A stretch of 64,000 nt of DNA from CAZYFH01 sp964646815 (GTDB lineage: Bacteria > Acidobacteriota > Vicinamibacteria > Vicinamibacterales > UBA8438): assembly GCA_964646815.1 (NCBI GenBank), contig CAZYFH010000010.1, positions 36,828 to 100,827 on the forward strand, in the 5' to 3' direction. Position 1 is the first letter of the stretch. The number at the start of each line of letters is the position of its first letter. Shown here piece after piece: positions 26,160 to 34,478 of this stretch. The translations under genes and the position numbers were made by a program. Below the pieces are notes generated by a model, which saw nothing but the letters and a program-made list of their open reading frames with translations, ran no database searches and was not told the origin of the DNA.

Positions 26160-26288
26160 GCTCTGCCTAGGTGTGACGTTGCGTTGCCCATGTAGGGCAG
26201 GCCTTAGCAGGGGCTGAAGGTCTGCGCTACAGATGTTAAGCAAGTAAGCTGCGCGGTGAGACGGGGAACCCGGCGAGGACGGAACGCG

Positions 26289-26315
26289 CCCGCGCCACCC
26301 GAGCGGTGGCGCGGG
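26289..26315. terminator. Perfect GC-rich hairpin between convergent genes
   Basis: CCCGCGCCACC (26289-26299) and GGTGGCGCGGG (26305-26315) form an 11-bp perfect stem with the 5-nt loop CGAGC. It lies between the stop codons of two convergent genes. There is no long T-run on either side, so it may be a weak bidirectional terminator or an mRNA 3'-end stabiliser. Confidence 0.5.
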
Positions 26316-26326
26316 GTGTCTCGGAA

Positions 26327-27073
26327 TCAGTTTGACAGTAACTGGCCCTTGAGCCAGGAGAGGAGTGCCGGCTGCAGGTCGGGATTCTTCTCGAACATCG
26401 GCAACCCGTGCTCTGTCCCGCCGTAGATCTTGGCCATCGACTTCGGGTGCTTCGAGCCGTCGACCGCGCCCTTCAGCGCATCGCTGACTCCGGGGGTGAT
26501 CGTGTCGCCCGTTGCCGCGGCGGCGAACACTCCCAAGTCCGGCGTGCTCGCGATGTGGGCGACTGCTGCTTCACTCGGCGGGCCGGAGAGCAGCATCAGC
26601 GTCGTGATGCCGTCGTGACGCGAGGCGAGGTCTGCCGTCAGCATCGCTCCGCAACTGGCGCCACCGACCGCGACGCGCGAGTCGTCTACGCCTGCCTGGC
26701 TGGTCAAGTACTCGTAGGCCATGTCCAGGTCGGCTGGTGACTTCATCATCAGGTTCTGGAATCCGGCGCTGCTCAGCGGTTCGCCGCCGCTGTCCCCGAA
26801 GCCACGAAGGTCCATTGTCAGCACGTGGACACCGGCCTGCACGAGGCTGGACGAGATGTCCTTCCACGAGTGACGGTCCATATTGCACTGATGAATCAGG
26901 AGCATGGCCGGGCCGAAGACGAAGCTTCCCCCGGGGCGGCTGGGGGAGGTGTACGTGGCCTTGAGGGTCGTTCCATCGGCGGCCTCGAGGTCAACGTCCT
27001 TGGATTGCGCCAACGCCGGGGCGGCCACCATGACGGCGAGAATCAGTGCGACGACGAACGTGATGCGCTTCAT
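26327..27073 (-). CDS. Exported alpha/beta hydrolase (dienelactone-hydrolase/esterase-like)
   Basis: 248 residues from ATG 27073. The signal peptide ends near PALAQ. An alpha/beta hydrolase fold is visible: AMLLIHQCNMDRHSW (oxyanion region), VLTMDLRGFGDSGGE, the nucleophile elbow VGGASCGAML (G-A-S-C-G), and a late YGGTEHGLPMF with the catalytic His. The protein is short, as in single-domain esterases. Export and small size suggest hydrolysis of small esters outside the cytoplasm, but the substrate is unknown. Confidence 0.82.
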   Translation of the reverse strand: MKRITFVVALILAVMVAAPALAQSKDVDLEAADGTTLKATYTSPSRPGGSFVFGPAMLLIHQCNMDRHSWKDISSSLVQAGVHVLTMDLRGFGDSGGEPLSSAGFQNLMMKSPADLDMAYEYLTSQAGVDDSRVAVGGASCGAMLTADLASRHDGITTLMLLSGPPSEAAVAHIASTPDLGVFAAAATGDTITPGVSDALKGAVDGSKHPKSMAKIYGGTEHGLPMFEKNPDLQPALLSWLKGQLLSN

Positions 27074-27217
27074 ATGCCGAACCTCCTTGGGGTCGCACGC
27101 GTGAATCCGAATCACCAAACGACCCTACATGTTGACACAGAACCCTTGTACAATGCTCTGAACGCTGAGGATCTATGGCAGGGCTGGAGTATGGTTCGTC
27201 CACGGGAGAGTCGCCAG

Positions 27218-28033
27218 ATGAAAGACGGGGTCGGAGAGGTGTTGGTTGTCGGGGCGTTATCGTGTGCGCTCCTCGTGCTCGGCGGCGGCGCGGTCAGCGC
27301 GCAGACCGATGAATTCCCGCGGGCATGGGACGATAATCCGGACCTGAACGGGATCTGGCAGGCGATCGGAACGGCGCATTGGAACCTTGAGGATCACCCA
27401 GCGAGCGCCGGGCATCCGGACCTCGGTGCGATCGGGGCCGTGCCTCCGGGCCAGGGCGTCGTCGAGGGCGGCGAGATTCCCTATCAAGCATGGGCGCGCG
27501 AGCAAAGGCAGCAGAACTTCGAGAATCGGCTCACCGAGGACCCGGAGGCCAAGTGTTTCATGCCCGGGGTGCCGCGCGCGACGTATCTTCCATATCCGTT
27601 CCAGATCATCCAGGGTGATCGCAAGATCATGATCGTCTACGGGGTCGCGGAGGCTAACCGAACGATCCACATGGACAAGGACAACCCCGAGGCACCACCG
27701 CTCGATACCTGGATGGGACGTTCGCATGGCCGGTGGGACGGGGACACGCTGGTCGTCGATGCCGTCGGCTTCACGGGGCAGGCCTGGTTCGATCGCGCCG
27801 GCAACTTCGCGAGCGCGGCGCTCCGCGTCGAGGAGCGTTACACGCCGATGGGACCGAACGCGCTGACCTACGAAGCGACGATCGAGGACTCCACCGTGTT
27901 CACCCGCCCTTGGAAGATCAGTATGCCGCTCTACCGGCGGCTCGAAACGAACGCACGCGTGCTGGAATTCAAGTGCGTTGAGTTCTCCGAAGATCTGTTG
28001 TACGGCCACCTGCGCAGGGAGCCGACGAGATAA
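27218..28033 (+). CDS. Secreted protein of a multi-copy family, divergent member (copy 4)
   Basis: 271 residues from ATG 27218, which has GGGAGAG 8 nt upstream; ATG 27191 is possible. The signal peptide ends near AVSAQ. The family signature is present but diverged: NPDLNGIWQAIGTAHWN, PYPFQIIQGDRKIMIVYGV in place of 'QTPDHVVI', MGRSHGRWDGDTLVVDAVGF, LRVEERYTPMGPNALTYEATIED and an ending FKCVEFSEDLLYG in which EYACHEGNY is reduced to 'FKC-E'. It is shorter than copies 1-3. The VOC-fusion member follows 23 bp downstream, suggesting a transcript 27218-30259. Confidence 0.7.
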   Translation: MKDGVGEVLVVGALSCALLVLGGGAVSAQTDEFPRAWDDNPDLNGIWQAIGTAHWNLEDHPASAGHPDLGAIGAVPPGQGVVEGGEIPYQAWAREQRQQNFENRLTEDPEAKCFMPGVPRATYLPYPFQIIQGDRKIMIVYGVAEANRTIHMDKDNPEAPPLDTWMGRSHGRWDGDTLVVDAVGFTGQAWFDRAGNFASAALRVEERYTPMGPNALTYEATIEDSTVFTRPWKISMPLYRRLETNARVLEFKCVEFSEDLLYGHLRREPTR

Positions 28034-28056
28034 CCCACTGGCTGAGGGATGACGTC

Positions 28057-29811
28057 ATGATACGGACACAGGTTGCAGTGACGCTCGTTGCGGGAGTGGC
28101 GGTTGTCGCCATGGCGCCCGTGGCCGCGACCGCTGCCGAGGCGGACTACCACCACGTGCACATCACCACGTCTAGTCCGCCGGAGGGCGTCCGGTGGTAC
28201 ACGGAGCACCTGGAATGTCAGCCGGTGGCCGATCGGAACGACGCCGCCGATTGCGACGGCGTCGAGGTCGTCTTCGTGCCGCAGCCAACTATGGGCAGCA
28301 CGCAGGGGACCGGGGTGAACCACATCGGCTTCTCGTTCCCTGACCTGACAGCAAAGATGGGCGAGCTCGAGGCGGTTGGCGTGCGCGGCTCGGGTGTGCG
28401 GCTCCAGCGCTTTGAAGATGGATCGGCGCTGCGCGACATCCCTGGCCTGTTCAAGATCGGTTTTATCTTCGACCCGTGGGGTACCCGCATCGAACTGGTC
28501 GAGGATGAGGAGTTCCTCGGCTTCCATCACATTCATCTGAGTGCGACGGATCCCGACGCCACGCTCGCCTGGTATCGCGACAACGTGGGCGGGGTGCCCG
28601 CCAGTCTCCGCGGGCGGTTGGATGGGCTGTTGTTCGACGACGTCTGGCTGCTCGTGTCTCCCCATCCGGAGGGCGTCCCGGCGACGACCGAAGGGCGGGC
28701 CATCGATCACCTCGGGTTCGTCGTCTCCGATCTGGACTCCGCTGCCGCTGAGATGCGCCGGAACGGCCTCGCCTTCCAGCAAGAGCCTGTGGTGCCCGCC
28801 AATGGCCGGAGTTCGGCGAAGCAGGCGTTTCTGATCGGGCCGGATAACGTGCGCCTTGAGGTCGTCGAGACAGGGTTTGCTGGCGTCGCGGCCGAGATCG
28901 CACCGGCGGAGCTGACGAGTGATGCGAGCGAGCCCTACGACGCGCCGCGCGCGCCCTGGGGCGAACCCGATCTACAGGGTGTCTGGACCGGCAACTCCTC
29001 GCATGGGATCCCGCTCGAACGGCCTCTCGACGCGGCGGAGATCGAGGCACTCACCCCAGAGGAAGCTATCGCGCGCCGGGAGCGCGGGACGTTGGGCAGC
29101 ATCTGGGGCTACGAGCGGGAATGGCGCGATACGACGCTGGGCTACGTGAAGACCGCGCCCTCGACCCAGGTGGCGATGGTCATCGATCCGTCGGATGGGC
29201 GTGTCCCGCCGATGACGGCCAGGGGTGAGGAACTGGTCCAAGCCAGGGCAGAGCGCCGAGGGTATACGAACAGCAACGTCGCGGGTCCGGAGGAGATCAC
29301 CCCGTACGTCCGCTGCATCACCCGCGGTCTGCCGGGGTTGATGATGCCCTCCATCTACAACAACGGGCTCCAGATCTATCAGGGACCTGGGTATGTCACG
29401 ATTCAGAAGGAGATGATTCATGAGACGCGGATCATCCCCACTGAGCCGCGTGCGCAGGTCGGAGCGGGTCTCAAGACCTGGTTAGGCGATCCGCAGGGGC
29501 GATGGGAGGGCGACACGCTGGTCGTCGAAACGTCGAACTTCAACGGTCGGGCTCCGTATAGAAGCTCGACAGACGATCTGACACTGACGGAGCGGTTTAC
29601 GCGCGTTGGACCCACGGTCCTCGAGTATCAGTTCACCGTCGACGACCCCAACGTCTGGACGAGGCCCTGGACCGGCATGTTCAGATTCGACCTCGACGAC
29701 GAGCAATACGAGCTGGTCGAATACGCCTGTCACGAAGGCAACTATGGGATGACGAATATCCTGAGCGCGGCGCGAGCGCGCGACAGGGAGGCCGCTGAGG
29801 CCGGGAGATAG
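28057..29811 (+). CDS. Exported fusion: two glyoxalase-like (VOC) domains plus the multi-copy family domain
   Basis: 584 residues with a signal peptide ending near AATAAE (about 27). Residues about 30-150 and 153-275 are two VOC units: YHHVHITT..VRWYTEHL..NHIGFSFPDL..FIFDPWGTRIELVED, and FHHIHLSATDPDATLAWYRDNV..IDHLGFVVSDL..FLIGPDNVRLEVVE, each with the metal-type His and Glu positions. From about residue 295 the chain is a full copy of the secreted family: PWGEPDLQGVWTGNSSHGIPLERP, VAMVIDPSDGRVPP, GPGYVTIQKEMIHETRIIP, GRWEGDTLVVETSNF, LTERFTRVGPTVLEYQFTVDDP and EYACHEGNYGMTNIL. VOC domains usually bind a divalent metal, so the fusion hints that the partner acts on, or is modulated by, a small ligand. 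It is followed by DUF6152. Confidence 0.82.
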   Translation: MIRTQVAVTLVAGVAVVAMAPVAATAAEADYHHVHITTSSPPEGVRWYTEHLECQPVADRNDAADCDGVEVVFVPQPTMGSTQGTGVNHIGFSFPDLTAKMGELEAVGVRGSGVRLQRFEDGSALRDIPGLFKIGFIFDPWGTRIELVEDEEFLGFHHIHLSATDPDATLAWYRDNVGGVPASLRGRLDGLLFDDVWLLVSPHPEGVPATTEGRAIDHLGFVVSDLDSAAAEMRRNGLAFQQEPVVPANGRSSAKQAFLIGPDNVRLEVVETGFAGVAAEIAPAELTSDASEPYDAPRAPWGEPDLQGVWTGNSSHGIPLERPLDAAEIEALTPEEAIARRERGTLGSIWGYEREWRDTTLGYVKTAPSTQVAMVIDPSDGRVPPMTARGEELVQARAERRGYTNSNVAGPEEITPYVRCITRGLPGLMMPSIYNNGLQIYQGPGYVTIQKEMIHETRIIPTEPRAQVGAGLKTWLGDPQGRWEGDTLVVETSNFNGRAPYRSSTDDLTLTERFTRVGPTVLEYQFTVDDPNVWTRPWTGMFRFDLDDEQYELVEYACHEGNYGMTNILSAARARDREAAEAGR

Positions 29812-29824
29812 CAGGGTGACTCGA

Positions 29825-30259
29825 ATGCGTAGCACTTTCGCCATTACGATCGCCGGGGTGTGCCTCGGGGCTTTCATTGCGGCAGCGCCGGTTGTCGCGC
29901 ATCATGCGTTCTCGGCCGAGTTCGACGCCACCAAGCCCGTTCGGCTGCGCGGCAAGATCACGAAGATGGAGTGGATTAATCCGCACGCCTGGATGCACAT
30001 CGAGGTGACAGGCGACGACGGCACGGTCGAGAGCTGGATGATCGAAGCAGGACCTCCAGGCGCCCTCGTTCGACGGGGTTGGCGCAAGGACTCGGTCACG
30101 CCAGGAATCGAGGTACTTGTTGAGGGCTACCAGGCGATCGACGGCGCGCTGAGAGCCAACGGTCGGGACGTCACCTTCCCGGACGGGACGCGGCTGTTCG
30201 CCGGGTCGTCGGGGACCGGTGCTCCGCGCGACGGCCGAGATCCAACGGAACGACGCTAG
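29825..30259 (+). CDS. DUF6152 secreted protein
   Basis: 144 residues from ATG 29825 (GTG 29816 also possible). The signal peptide ends at about residue 27, just before AHHAFSAEFDATKPV. The body matches DUF6152: VRLRGKITKMEWINPHAWMHIEV, followed by WMIEAGPPGALVRRGW and VLVEGYQAIDGALRANGRDVTFPDG. The 'NPHAW' and 'EAGPPGALVRRGW' motifs are the hallmark. It is a small beta-rich domain of unknown function in the periplasm. The close link to the VOC-fusion gene (13 bp) suggests joint expression. Confidence 0.88.
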   Translation: MRSTFAITIAGVCLGAFIAAAPVVAHHAFSAEFDATKPVRLRGKITKMEWINPHAWMHIEVTGDDGTVESWMIEAGPPGALVRRGWRKDSVTPGIEVLVEGYQAIDGALRANGRDVTFPDGTRLFAGSSGTGAPRDGRDPTERR

Positions 30260-30499
30260 CGTCCATTGCCGCCGTGCGTGGTCGGGCCTGACCACCACAC
30301 TCACACGGACACTGGCCGCCCGTTGCTCAACGCGAGGGGTTTCCGAATTCGGGAAGTTCGCCTGTGCTGCAAACGTAGCGCGGGCCTTTCGGACCACAAT
30401 CTTGGATCGGGAATTCCGGCGCATTAAGGCGCGGGTAGTTTAAGCCTGCCGACCAGGCTAAAACCTAACCCTACGGTGGCCAACACGTGAGCTCCGGGG

Positions 30500-31234
30500 T
30501 TAGACGGGTATGTCGAGCTGTTCCCGGAGGTGGCGGATGCGCTCCACCGTCGGGGGGTGTGTCGAAAAATAGACGCCAAGTCCGCCACGGTCGGGCCCGC
30601 ATTCGATGGCCTGGAACCGTTGGAGGATGCGGATCGCCGCGGATGGGTCGAAGCCCGCGGCGCGCATGAGGAACCCCCCGAGCTCGTCGGCTTCGAACTC
30701 ATTGTCGCGCGAGTACGCGCGTTCCAGCCACTGGCGGCCGACCTTTCGGATCCAGGGCGCGAGTGTACGCGCCGCCGGAGAGGCGAGCGACGCGGCCGAC
30801 ATAGCGGTCTGGGTGAGCAGCCGATCGATCGCGTGGCGGCGGATGACGTGGGCCATCTCGTGTGCGATGGCGAACGCCAGTTCATCGCGATCGTGGTCGC
30901 AGAGCTCGACGAGCGCGGGCGCGACGAAGATAAACCCACCAGGTAGTGCGAACGCCGTGGGTTGCGGGTCGGATACGATCGTGACACGAAATCGGTGCGC
31001 CTCGGTGCGCACACAGCGAGCGAGCGACTCGGTTATCCCGTCGATCCACGTTTGGAGCTCTGGGTCAGGGTGGGTGGGCGCCTGTTCGAGGACGACCGAT
31101 GCCAGATTTCGGCCCACACCGTGCTCTGCGCGAATCGCGTCCTCTTCGCTGCCGGCAACGGACGTCCACAACCACTTGGCCTTACGAAACTGGATGCCCG
31201 CCTGCCGACCGAGGTCGTAGAAACTTCCGCGCAT
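30500..31234 (-). CDS. M48-family metalloprotease (HtpX/Ste24-like, short form)
   Basis: 244 residues from ATG 31234. The zinc motif HEMAH (FAIAHEMAHVIRRHA) and a third ligand region (DNEFEADELGGFLM) are intact, as in M48 peptidases; GGFIFVAPALVELC precedes the helix. No clear signal peptide or transmembrane segment is seen, so it is probably a soluble or loosely attached protease. The -10-like TAGACT is 7 nt upstream of the start, which would make the mRNA leaderless. Substrates unknown; family members take part in envelope protein quality control. Confidence 0.85.
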   Translation of the reverse strand: MRGSFYDLGRQAGIQFRKAKWLWTSVAGSEEDAIRAEHGVGRNLASVVLEQAPTHPDPELQTWIDGITESLARCVRTEAHRFRVTIVSDPQPTAFALPGGFIFVAPALVELCDHDRDELAFAIAHEMAHVIRRHAIDRLLTQTAMSAASLASPAARTLAPWIRKVGRQWLERAYSRDNEFEADELGGFLMRAAGFDPSAAIRILQRFQAIECGPDRGGLGVYFSTHPPTVERIRHLREQLDIPV

Positions 31235-31241
31235 GTTCGTC

Positions 31242-31247
31242 AGTCTA
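31242..31247 (-). promoter_or_regulatory. -10-like TAGACT, 7 nt before the M48 protease start
   Basis: Reverse-strand TAGACT ends 7 nt before ATG 31234, the distance expected if transcription begins at or next to the start codon. No clear -35 sequence was seen. One of several such cases in this window. Confidence 0.4.
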
Positions 31248-31393
31248 CCAGCCTGACCCCGGTCGAGGTGTTCGGTTGGGCCTCGACCATCGTTTCTATG
31301 TATGAGGGAACGAACACTGCACATCACAGAATGCGACGTTTGCGGCGTCACGGCGATCGAGCTCCGGCCAGGTCTACGGCCACGGTGCGCCTT

Positions 31394-31421
31394 TTGACGG
31401 CGCACGGACGATCGCTATAAT
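31394..31421 (+). promoter_or_regulatory. Sigma-70-like promoter for the carboxymuconolactone-decarboxylase gene
   Basis: TTGACG (31394-31399) and TATAAT (31416-31421) are separated by 16 nt, giving a near-consensus promoter. The expected transcription start lies near 31428, leaving a leader of about 45 nt before ATG 31474. Confidence 0.65.
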
Positions 31422-31473
31422 CGCCGCCGACCGACCAGCCCACAGTAGACCGATCTCACGTCGCACAGATGCC

Positions 31474-32052
31474 ATGACCAGGACAGACCTCGATCGTATG
31501 CCGCCGCTGCAGGATCACGCGATGACCGGTGAGCAGCGAGCGGCCGTTGAGGAGTTCAAGGCGGTCCGTGAGACCACCCGTTTCGATGGCCCATTCGTAC
31601 CGCTGCTGAGGAGTCCGGAACTGTTGAGTCGCACCCGCAACGTGGGCGATTATGTGAGGTTCAAGAGTGTGCTGCCGCCACGTCTGAGCGAGCTCGTCAT
31701 TCTGATCACTGCGCGGCATTGGACACAGCAATACGAATGGGCGTTCCATTCGGAGATTGCGGCCCAGGCCGGGCTCAGCCACGAGATCATCTCGGCCGTG
31801 GCCGACGGCCGGCGCCCAGCAGCTCTGGCGGCGGACGAGGCCAGTGTGTATGAGTTCTGCACCGAGTTGCTGTGGACGCACGGTGTGAGCGACTCGACTT
31901 ATGCGGACCTTCGCGCGCTCTACGAGGAGAAGGGCGTTATCGATACGATAGGGATTATTGGCTATTACTCGCTTCTAGCCATGGTCATGAACACGGCACG
32001 GACGCCGCTCGACGACGGGATCTCGCCCCCACTCCCCACGATTCCCCGCTGA
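31474..32052 (+). CDS. Carboxymuconolactone-decarboxylase-family protein (AhpD-like fold)
   Basis: 192 residues, no signal peptide. The core helix arrangement of the CMD family is visible: PFVPLLRSPELL, LPPRLSELVILITARHW, QQYEWAFHSEIAAQAGLS and a VYEFCTELLWTH helix. The AhpD C-x-x-C redox motif is absent, so it is probably of the lactone-decarboxylase type or a non-redox member; many such genes are annotated without a known substrate. A near-consensus promoter precedes it. Cytoplasmic. Confidence 0.85.
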   Translation: MTRTDLDRMPPLQDHAMTGEQRAAVEEFKAVRETTRFDGPFVPLLRSPELLSRTRNVGDYVRFKSVLPPRLSELVILITARHWTQQYEWAFHSEIAAQAGLSHEIISAVADGRRPAALAADEASVYEFCTELLWTHGVSDSTYADLRALYEEKGVIDTIGIIGYYSLLAMVMNTARTPLDDGISPPLPTIPR

Positions 32053-32198
32053 CGCGTCTCACCCGGGACGGATGACGCAGGAGCGAGGTGAGAGCGAGAT
32101 CGGCCGTCGTGGTTGTGGTGCTGGTGCATGTGGCGATGATCCGAGCGAGGATCATGTCGCGAATAGGACAGACGGGATAGCCGCTCGAGGGCGGGTGG

Positions 32199-32204
32199 TA
32201 TATT
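32199..32204 (+). promoter_or_regulatory. -10-like TATATT, 6 nt before the GlcG-family start
   Basis: TATATT at 32199-32204 is followed by 6 nt and then ATG 32211, so transcription would begin at the start codon. No convincing -35 sequence upstream. Confidence 0.4.
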
Positions 32205-32210
32205 GCGATC

Positions 32211-32636
32211 ATGAAAACAGTGCAGAAGCTGACACTCGACGACGCGCGCATTATTATGGCGGCCGCAGAGGCGAAGGCGCGGGAGATTGGCGTTGATATG
32301 GATGTCGCCATCACCGACGACAATGGGAGCCTGTTGATGTTCCATCGGATGGACAATGGACGCATCACGAGCATTGACGTGGCCATCAGTAAGGCGTTCA
32401 CCGCAGCTGGGGCGCGACGGTCGACGCGTGCCTACGGTGAGGTCAGCGGGCCCGGCGGACCGGCGTTCGGCATTCATGTGAGCAACCAGGGGCGGTTCAT
32501 GATCGTCGCGGGTGGGCTGCCGCTCTTTGTCGAAGAGCAGATTGTCGGCGGCGTGGGGTGCAGTTCCGGGTCTCCGGACCAGGACGAGGTTGTCGCGAAG
32601 GCCGGGATCGACGCGCTTCTCGAAAGCCTGGATTGA
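32211..32636 (+). CDS. GlcG/HbpS-family small protein
   Basis: 141 residues, cytoplasmic. Pattern of the haem-degrading/haem-binding GlcG/HbpS fold (PF03928): LTLDDARIIMAAAEAKAREIG, MDVAITDDNGSLLMFHRMD, SIDVAISKAFTAAG, the GPAFGIHVSN segment and VGGVGCSSGSPDQDEVVAKAG at the end, which is the family hallmark. Members associate with glycolate or propanediol genes or bind haem; which applies here cannot be told. ATG 32211 has no strong ribosome site but has a -10 box 6 nt away. Confidence 0.85.
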   Translation: MKTVQKLTLDDARIIMAAAEAKAREIGVDMDVAITDDNGSLLMFHRMDNGRITSIDVAISKAFTAAGARRSTRAYGEVSGPGGPAFGIHVSNQGRFMIVAGGLPLFVEEQIVGGVGCSSGSPDQDEVVAKAGIDALLESLD

Positions 32637-32647
32637 CGGAATGGGCC

Positions 32648-33016
32648 GTGCGCTGTACCAGATTGGTCGCGGTCATTTTTATGGGCCTCGGCCTCGCGTG
32701 TGGCGTCTCGGAAGATGGGGTCGCTCGCCAACCGGGCGGCGCATCGGCGAACGGTGCCAATGGTCCAGCGTTGATCAACGACCAGTGGCAGATTCTCAAG
32801 ATGGCGACCGCGCATGGCGTGTTCACCATCGAGGTCGAATTGGACAATCTCGACGAGGCGCCCGAGGTGGCGCGACTCCTCGTCGAACCACTCATCGATG
32901 ACTTTTCGGAAGTGCTCGTCTACATATACGTCGCCGAGCGTGGGGTGGGTGGGCACCCACCGGCGAAACGCATCCAGTGGACAGCCGACGGCGGTTACGT
33001 GGAACTGGAGTACTAA
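32648..33016 (+). CDS. Small lipoprotein, unknown family
   Basis: 122 residues from GTG 32648, 11 bp after the GlcG-type gene. The lipobox LGLAC lies near residue 18. The rest is acidic and beta-rich (VFTIEVELDNLDEAPEVA, VLVYIYVAERG) and ends in GGYVELEY. No motif is recognised. It is probably anchored in a membrane. The short spacing suggests co-transcription with the upstream gene. Confidence 0.65.
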   Translation: MRCTRLVAVIFMGLGLACGVSEDGVARQPGGASANGANGPALINDQWQILKMATAHGVFTIEVELDNLDEAPEVARLLVEPLIDDFSEVLVYIYVAERGVGGHPPAKRIQWTADGGYVELEY

Positions 33017-33032
33017 ACGGCCGCATTCGACG

Positions 33033-33048
33033 GGCGGGGTATCCCGCC
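33033..33048 (+). terminator. Small hairpin after the lipoprotein gene
   Basis: GGCGGG (33033-33038) pairs with CCCGCC (33043-33048) around GTAT, 16 bp after the stop codon. The tail is only moderately T-rich (TGGTTGCGTTGCT), so termination would be weak. Confidence 0.35.
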
Positions 33049-33157
33049 TGGTTGCGTTGCTCCCCGATAACGTACGGTGTATGCGTTCCCTTGTCGCGCC
33101 TTTTTAGCCTGGCGCCGCCGCGGCCGTGACCACTACGGATTCACCCGATAGAGGCTA

Positions 33158-34453
33158 CTAGCCGAGCAGCGCATTGACGATGAACGTCGCGGCCAGAATG
33201 CCGGCCACATCGGCTGCTAGGCAGGCGGGCACGGTGTGGCGAGTGACCCTGACGCCGATGGCTCCGTAATACACCGCGAGAGTGTAGAACGTCGTTTCGG
33301 TGCTCCCCGTGTAGGTACTCACTAGGTAACCAATCAGCGAGTCGGGACCGTGTGTCGACATCGCGTCTGCCGCGACGCCGAACGCGCCCGTACCTGTGAG
33401 CGGACGAAGCACGGCGATCGGCAGAGCCTCGGCCGGCATGCCGATGAGAGTGGTGATGGGCGCCACGAGGGTGACCAGTAGTTCGAGGCAGCCCGACGCG
33501 CGGAACATCCCCACCATGACGAGAATGGTGACGAGATAGGGGATGATGCGGAGGGCGACTTGGAAGCCCTGCTTGCCGCCTTCGACAAGCGAGTCGTAGA
33601 CGCGCACGCCGCGCACCCAGCCATACAGCACCATCACCGTGACGACGGCCGGTATGCTCCAGAACGACATCACGCTACGAATTAGGTCGATCGGCGCCTC
33701 CGTTCCGGCGCGTGTGACCACGTCGCGGACGGCTAGCGTAACGAAGACGAACCAGAACGCCCGGCCGACCCAGGCCCGTGCGGGCGACCAGCCCGGCGCT
33801 GGTGTCGACCCGTCGCTGTCCGACGCGGCCTCGCCAGGCGTCGCGTGGGGAACAAGCGGCGGCTCGGTCGATCGATAGGGCGTTGCCCGTGACAGCATCC
33901 AGGCGGCCGTGATGGCGACGACGGTGGCGACACCGCTCGCGAACCATGTCGGAACGAAGATGGCGGCAGGATCTTCAGAACCGAGCGACACGCGCAAGGC
34001 GAGCATGCCGGAGGGTAGAAGTGCGAGGGCCGACGTGTTGATAGCGAGGAACATCACCATGGCATTCGTCGCGGTGCCCGTACGGCTATTGAGCTTGTTG
34101 AGTTCCTCCATGGCCTTGATCCCGAAGGGTGTGGCGGCGTTGACGAGGCCGAGCATGTTCGCCGCCATGTTCATGACGATCGCACCGATCGCCGGGCTGT
34201 TGGCCGGGACTGACGGGAACAGGAACTGGGTTGCGGGTCTGACGGCGCGCGCGATGGCGGCCATCGCGCCACCGTCCTCGATCACCTTCATGAGCCCGAG
34301 GAAGAAGGTCATGGCGCCGACCAGTCCGATCGCGAGTTGGACGGCATCCCGTGCGGACGTGAGGATGCCATCGGTCAACGCTTGCATCTGACCAGAGAGT
34401 GCAGCGAGAAGGACGGAGGCGAGCGCGACCGCGACGAACAGGCCGTTGAGCAT
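33158..34453 (-). CDS. SpmA-SpmB fusion (nucleoside-recognition/gate-domain membrane protein)
   Basis: 431 residues from ATG 34453 (ATG 34507 also in frame but would overlap the TPR gene). The first half matches SpmA (MLNGLFVAVALAS..ALSGQMQALTDGIL..PAIGAIVMNMAANMLGLVNAATPFGIKAMEELN) and the second half SpmB (LVEGGKQGFQVALRIIPYLVTILVMVGMFRASG, then PLTGTGAFGVAADAM). Several hydrophobic helices are present in each half. In Bacillus these are two separate spore-maturation proteins with no well-defined transport function; fused forms occur in non-sporulating phyla. Inner membrane. It follows the TPR gene on the same strand, 25 bp apart. Confidence 0.88.
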   Translation of the reverse strand: MLNGLFVAVALASVLLAALSGQMQALTDGILTSARDAVQLAIGLVGAMTFFLGLMKVIEDGGAMAAIARAVRPATQFLFPSVPANSPAIGAIVMNMAANMLGLVNAATPFGIKAMEELNKLNSRTGTATNAMVMFLAINTSALALLPSGMLALRVSLGSEDPAAIFVPTWFASGVATVVAITAAWMLSRATPYRSTEPPLVPHATPGEAASDSDGSTPAPGWSPARAWVGRAFWFVFVTLAVRDVVTRAGTEAPIDLIRSVMSFWSIPAVVTVMVLYGWVRGVRVYDSLVEGGKQGFQVALRIIPYLVTILVMVGMFRASGCLELLVTLVAPITTLIGMPAEALPIAVLRPLTGTGAFGVAADAMSTHGPDSLIGYLVSTYTGSTETTFYTLAVYYGAIGVRVTRHTVPACLAADVAGILAATFIVNALLG

Positions 34454-34478
34454 GGCGGTCCCGACGAGTCGGTCCAGG

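Noticed and set aside
27131..27160. TTGACA and TACAAT as a promoter before the 27218 gene
   Set aside because: The spacing is about 11 nt, too short for a normal sigma-70 promoter; the TACAAT may still be a -10 with a poor -35.
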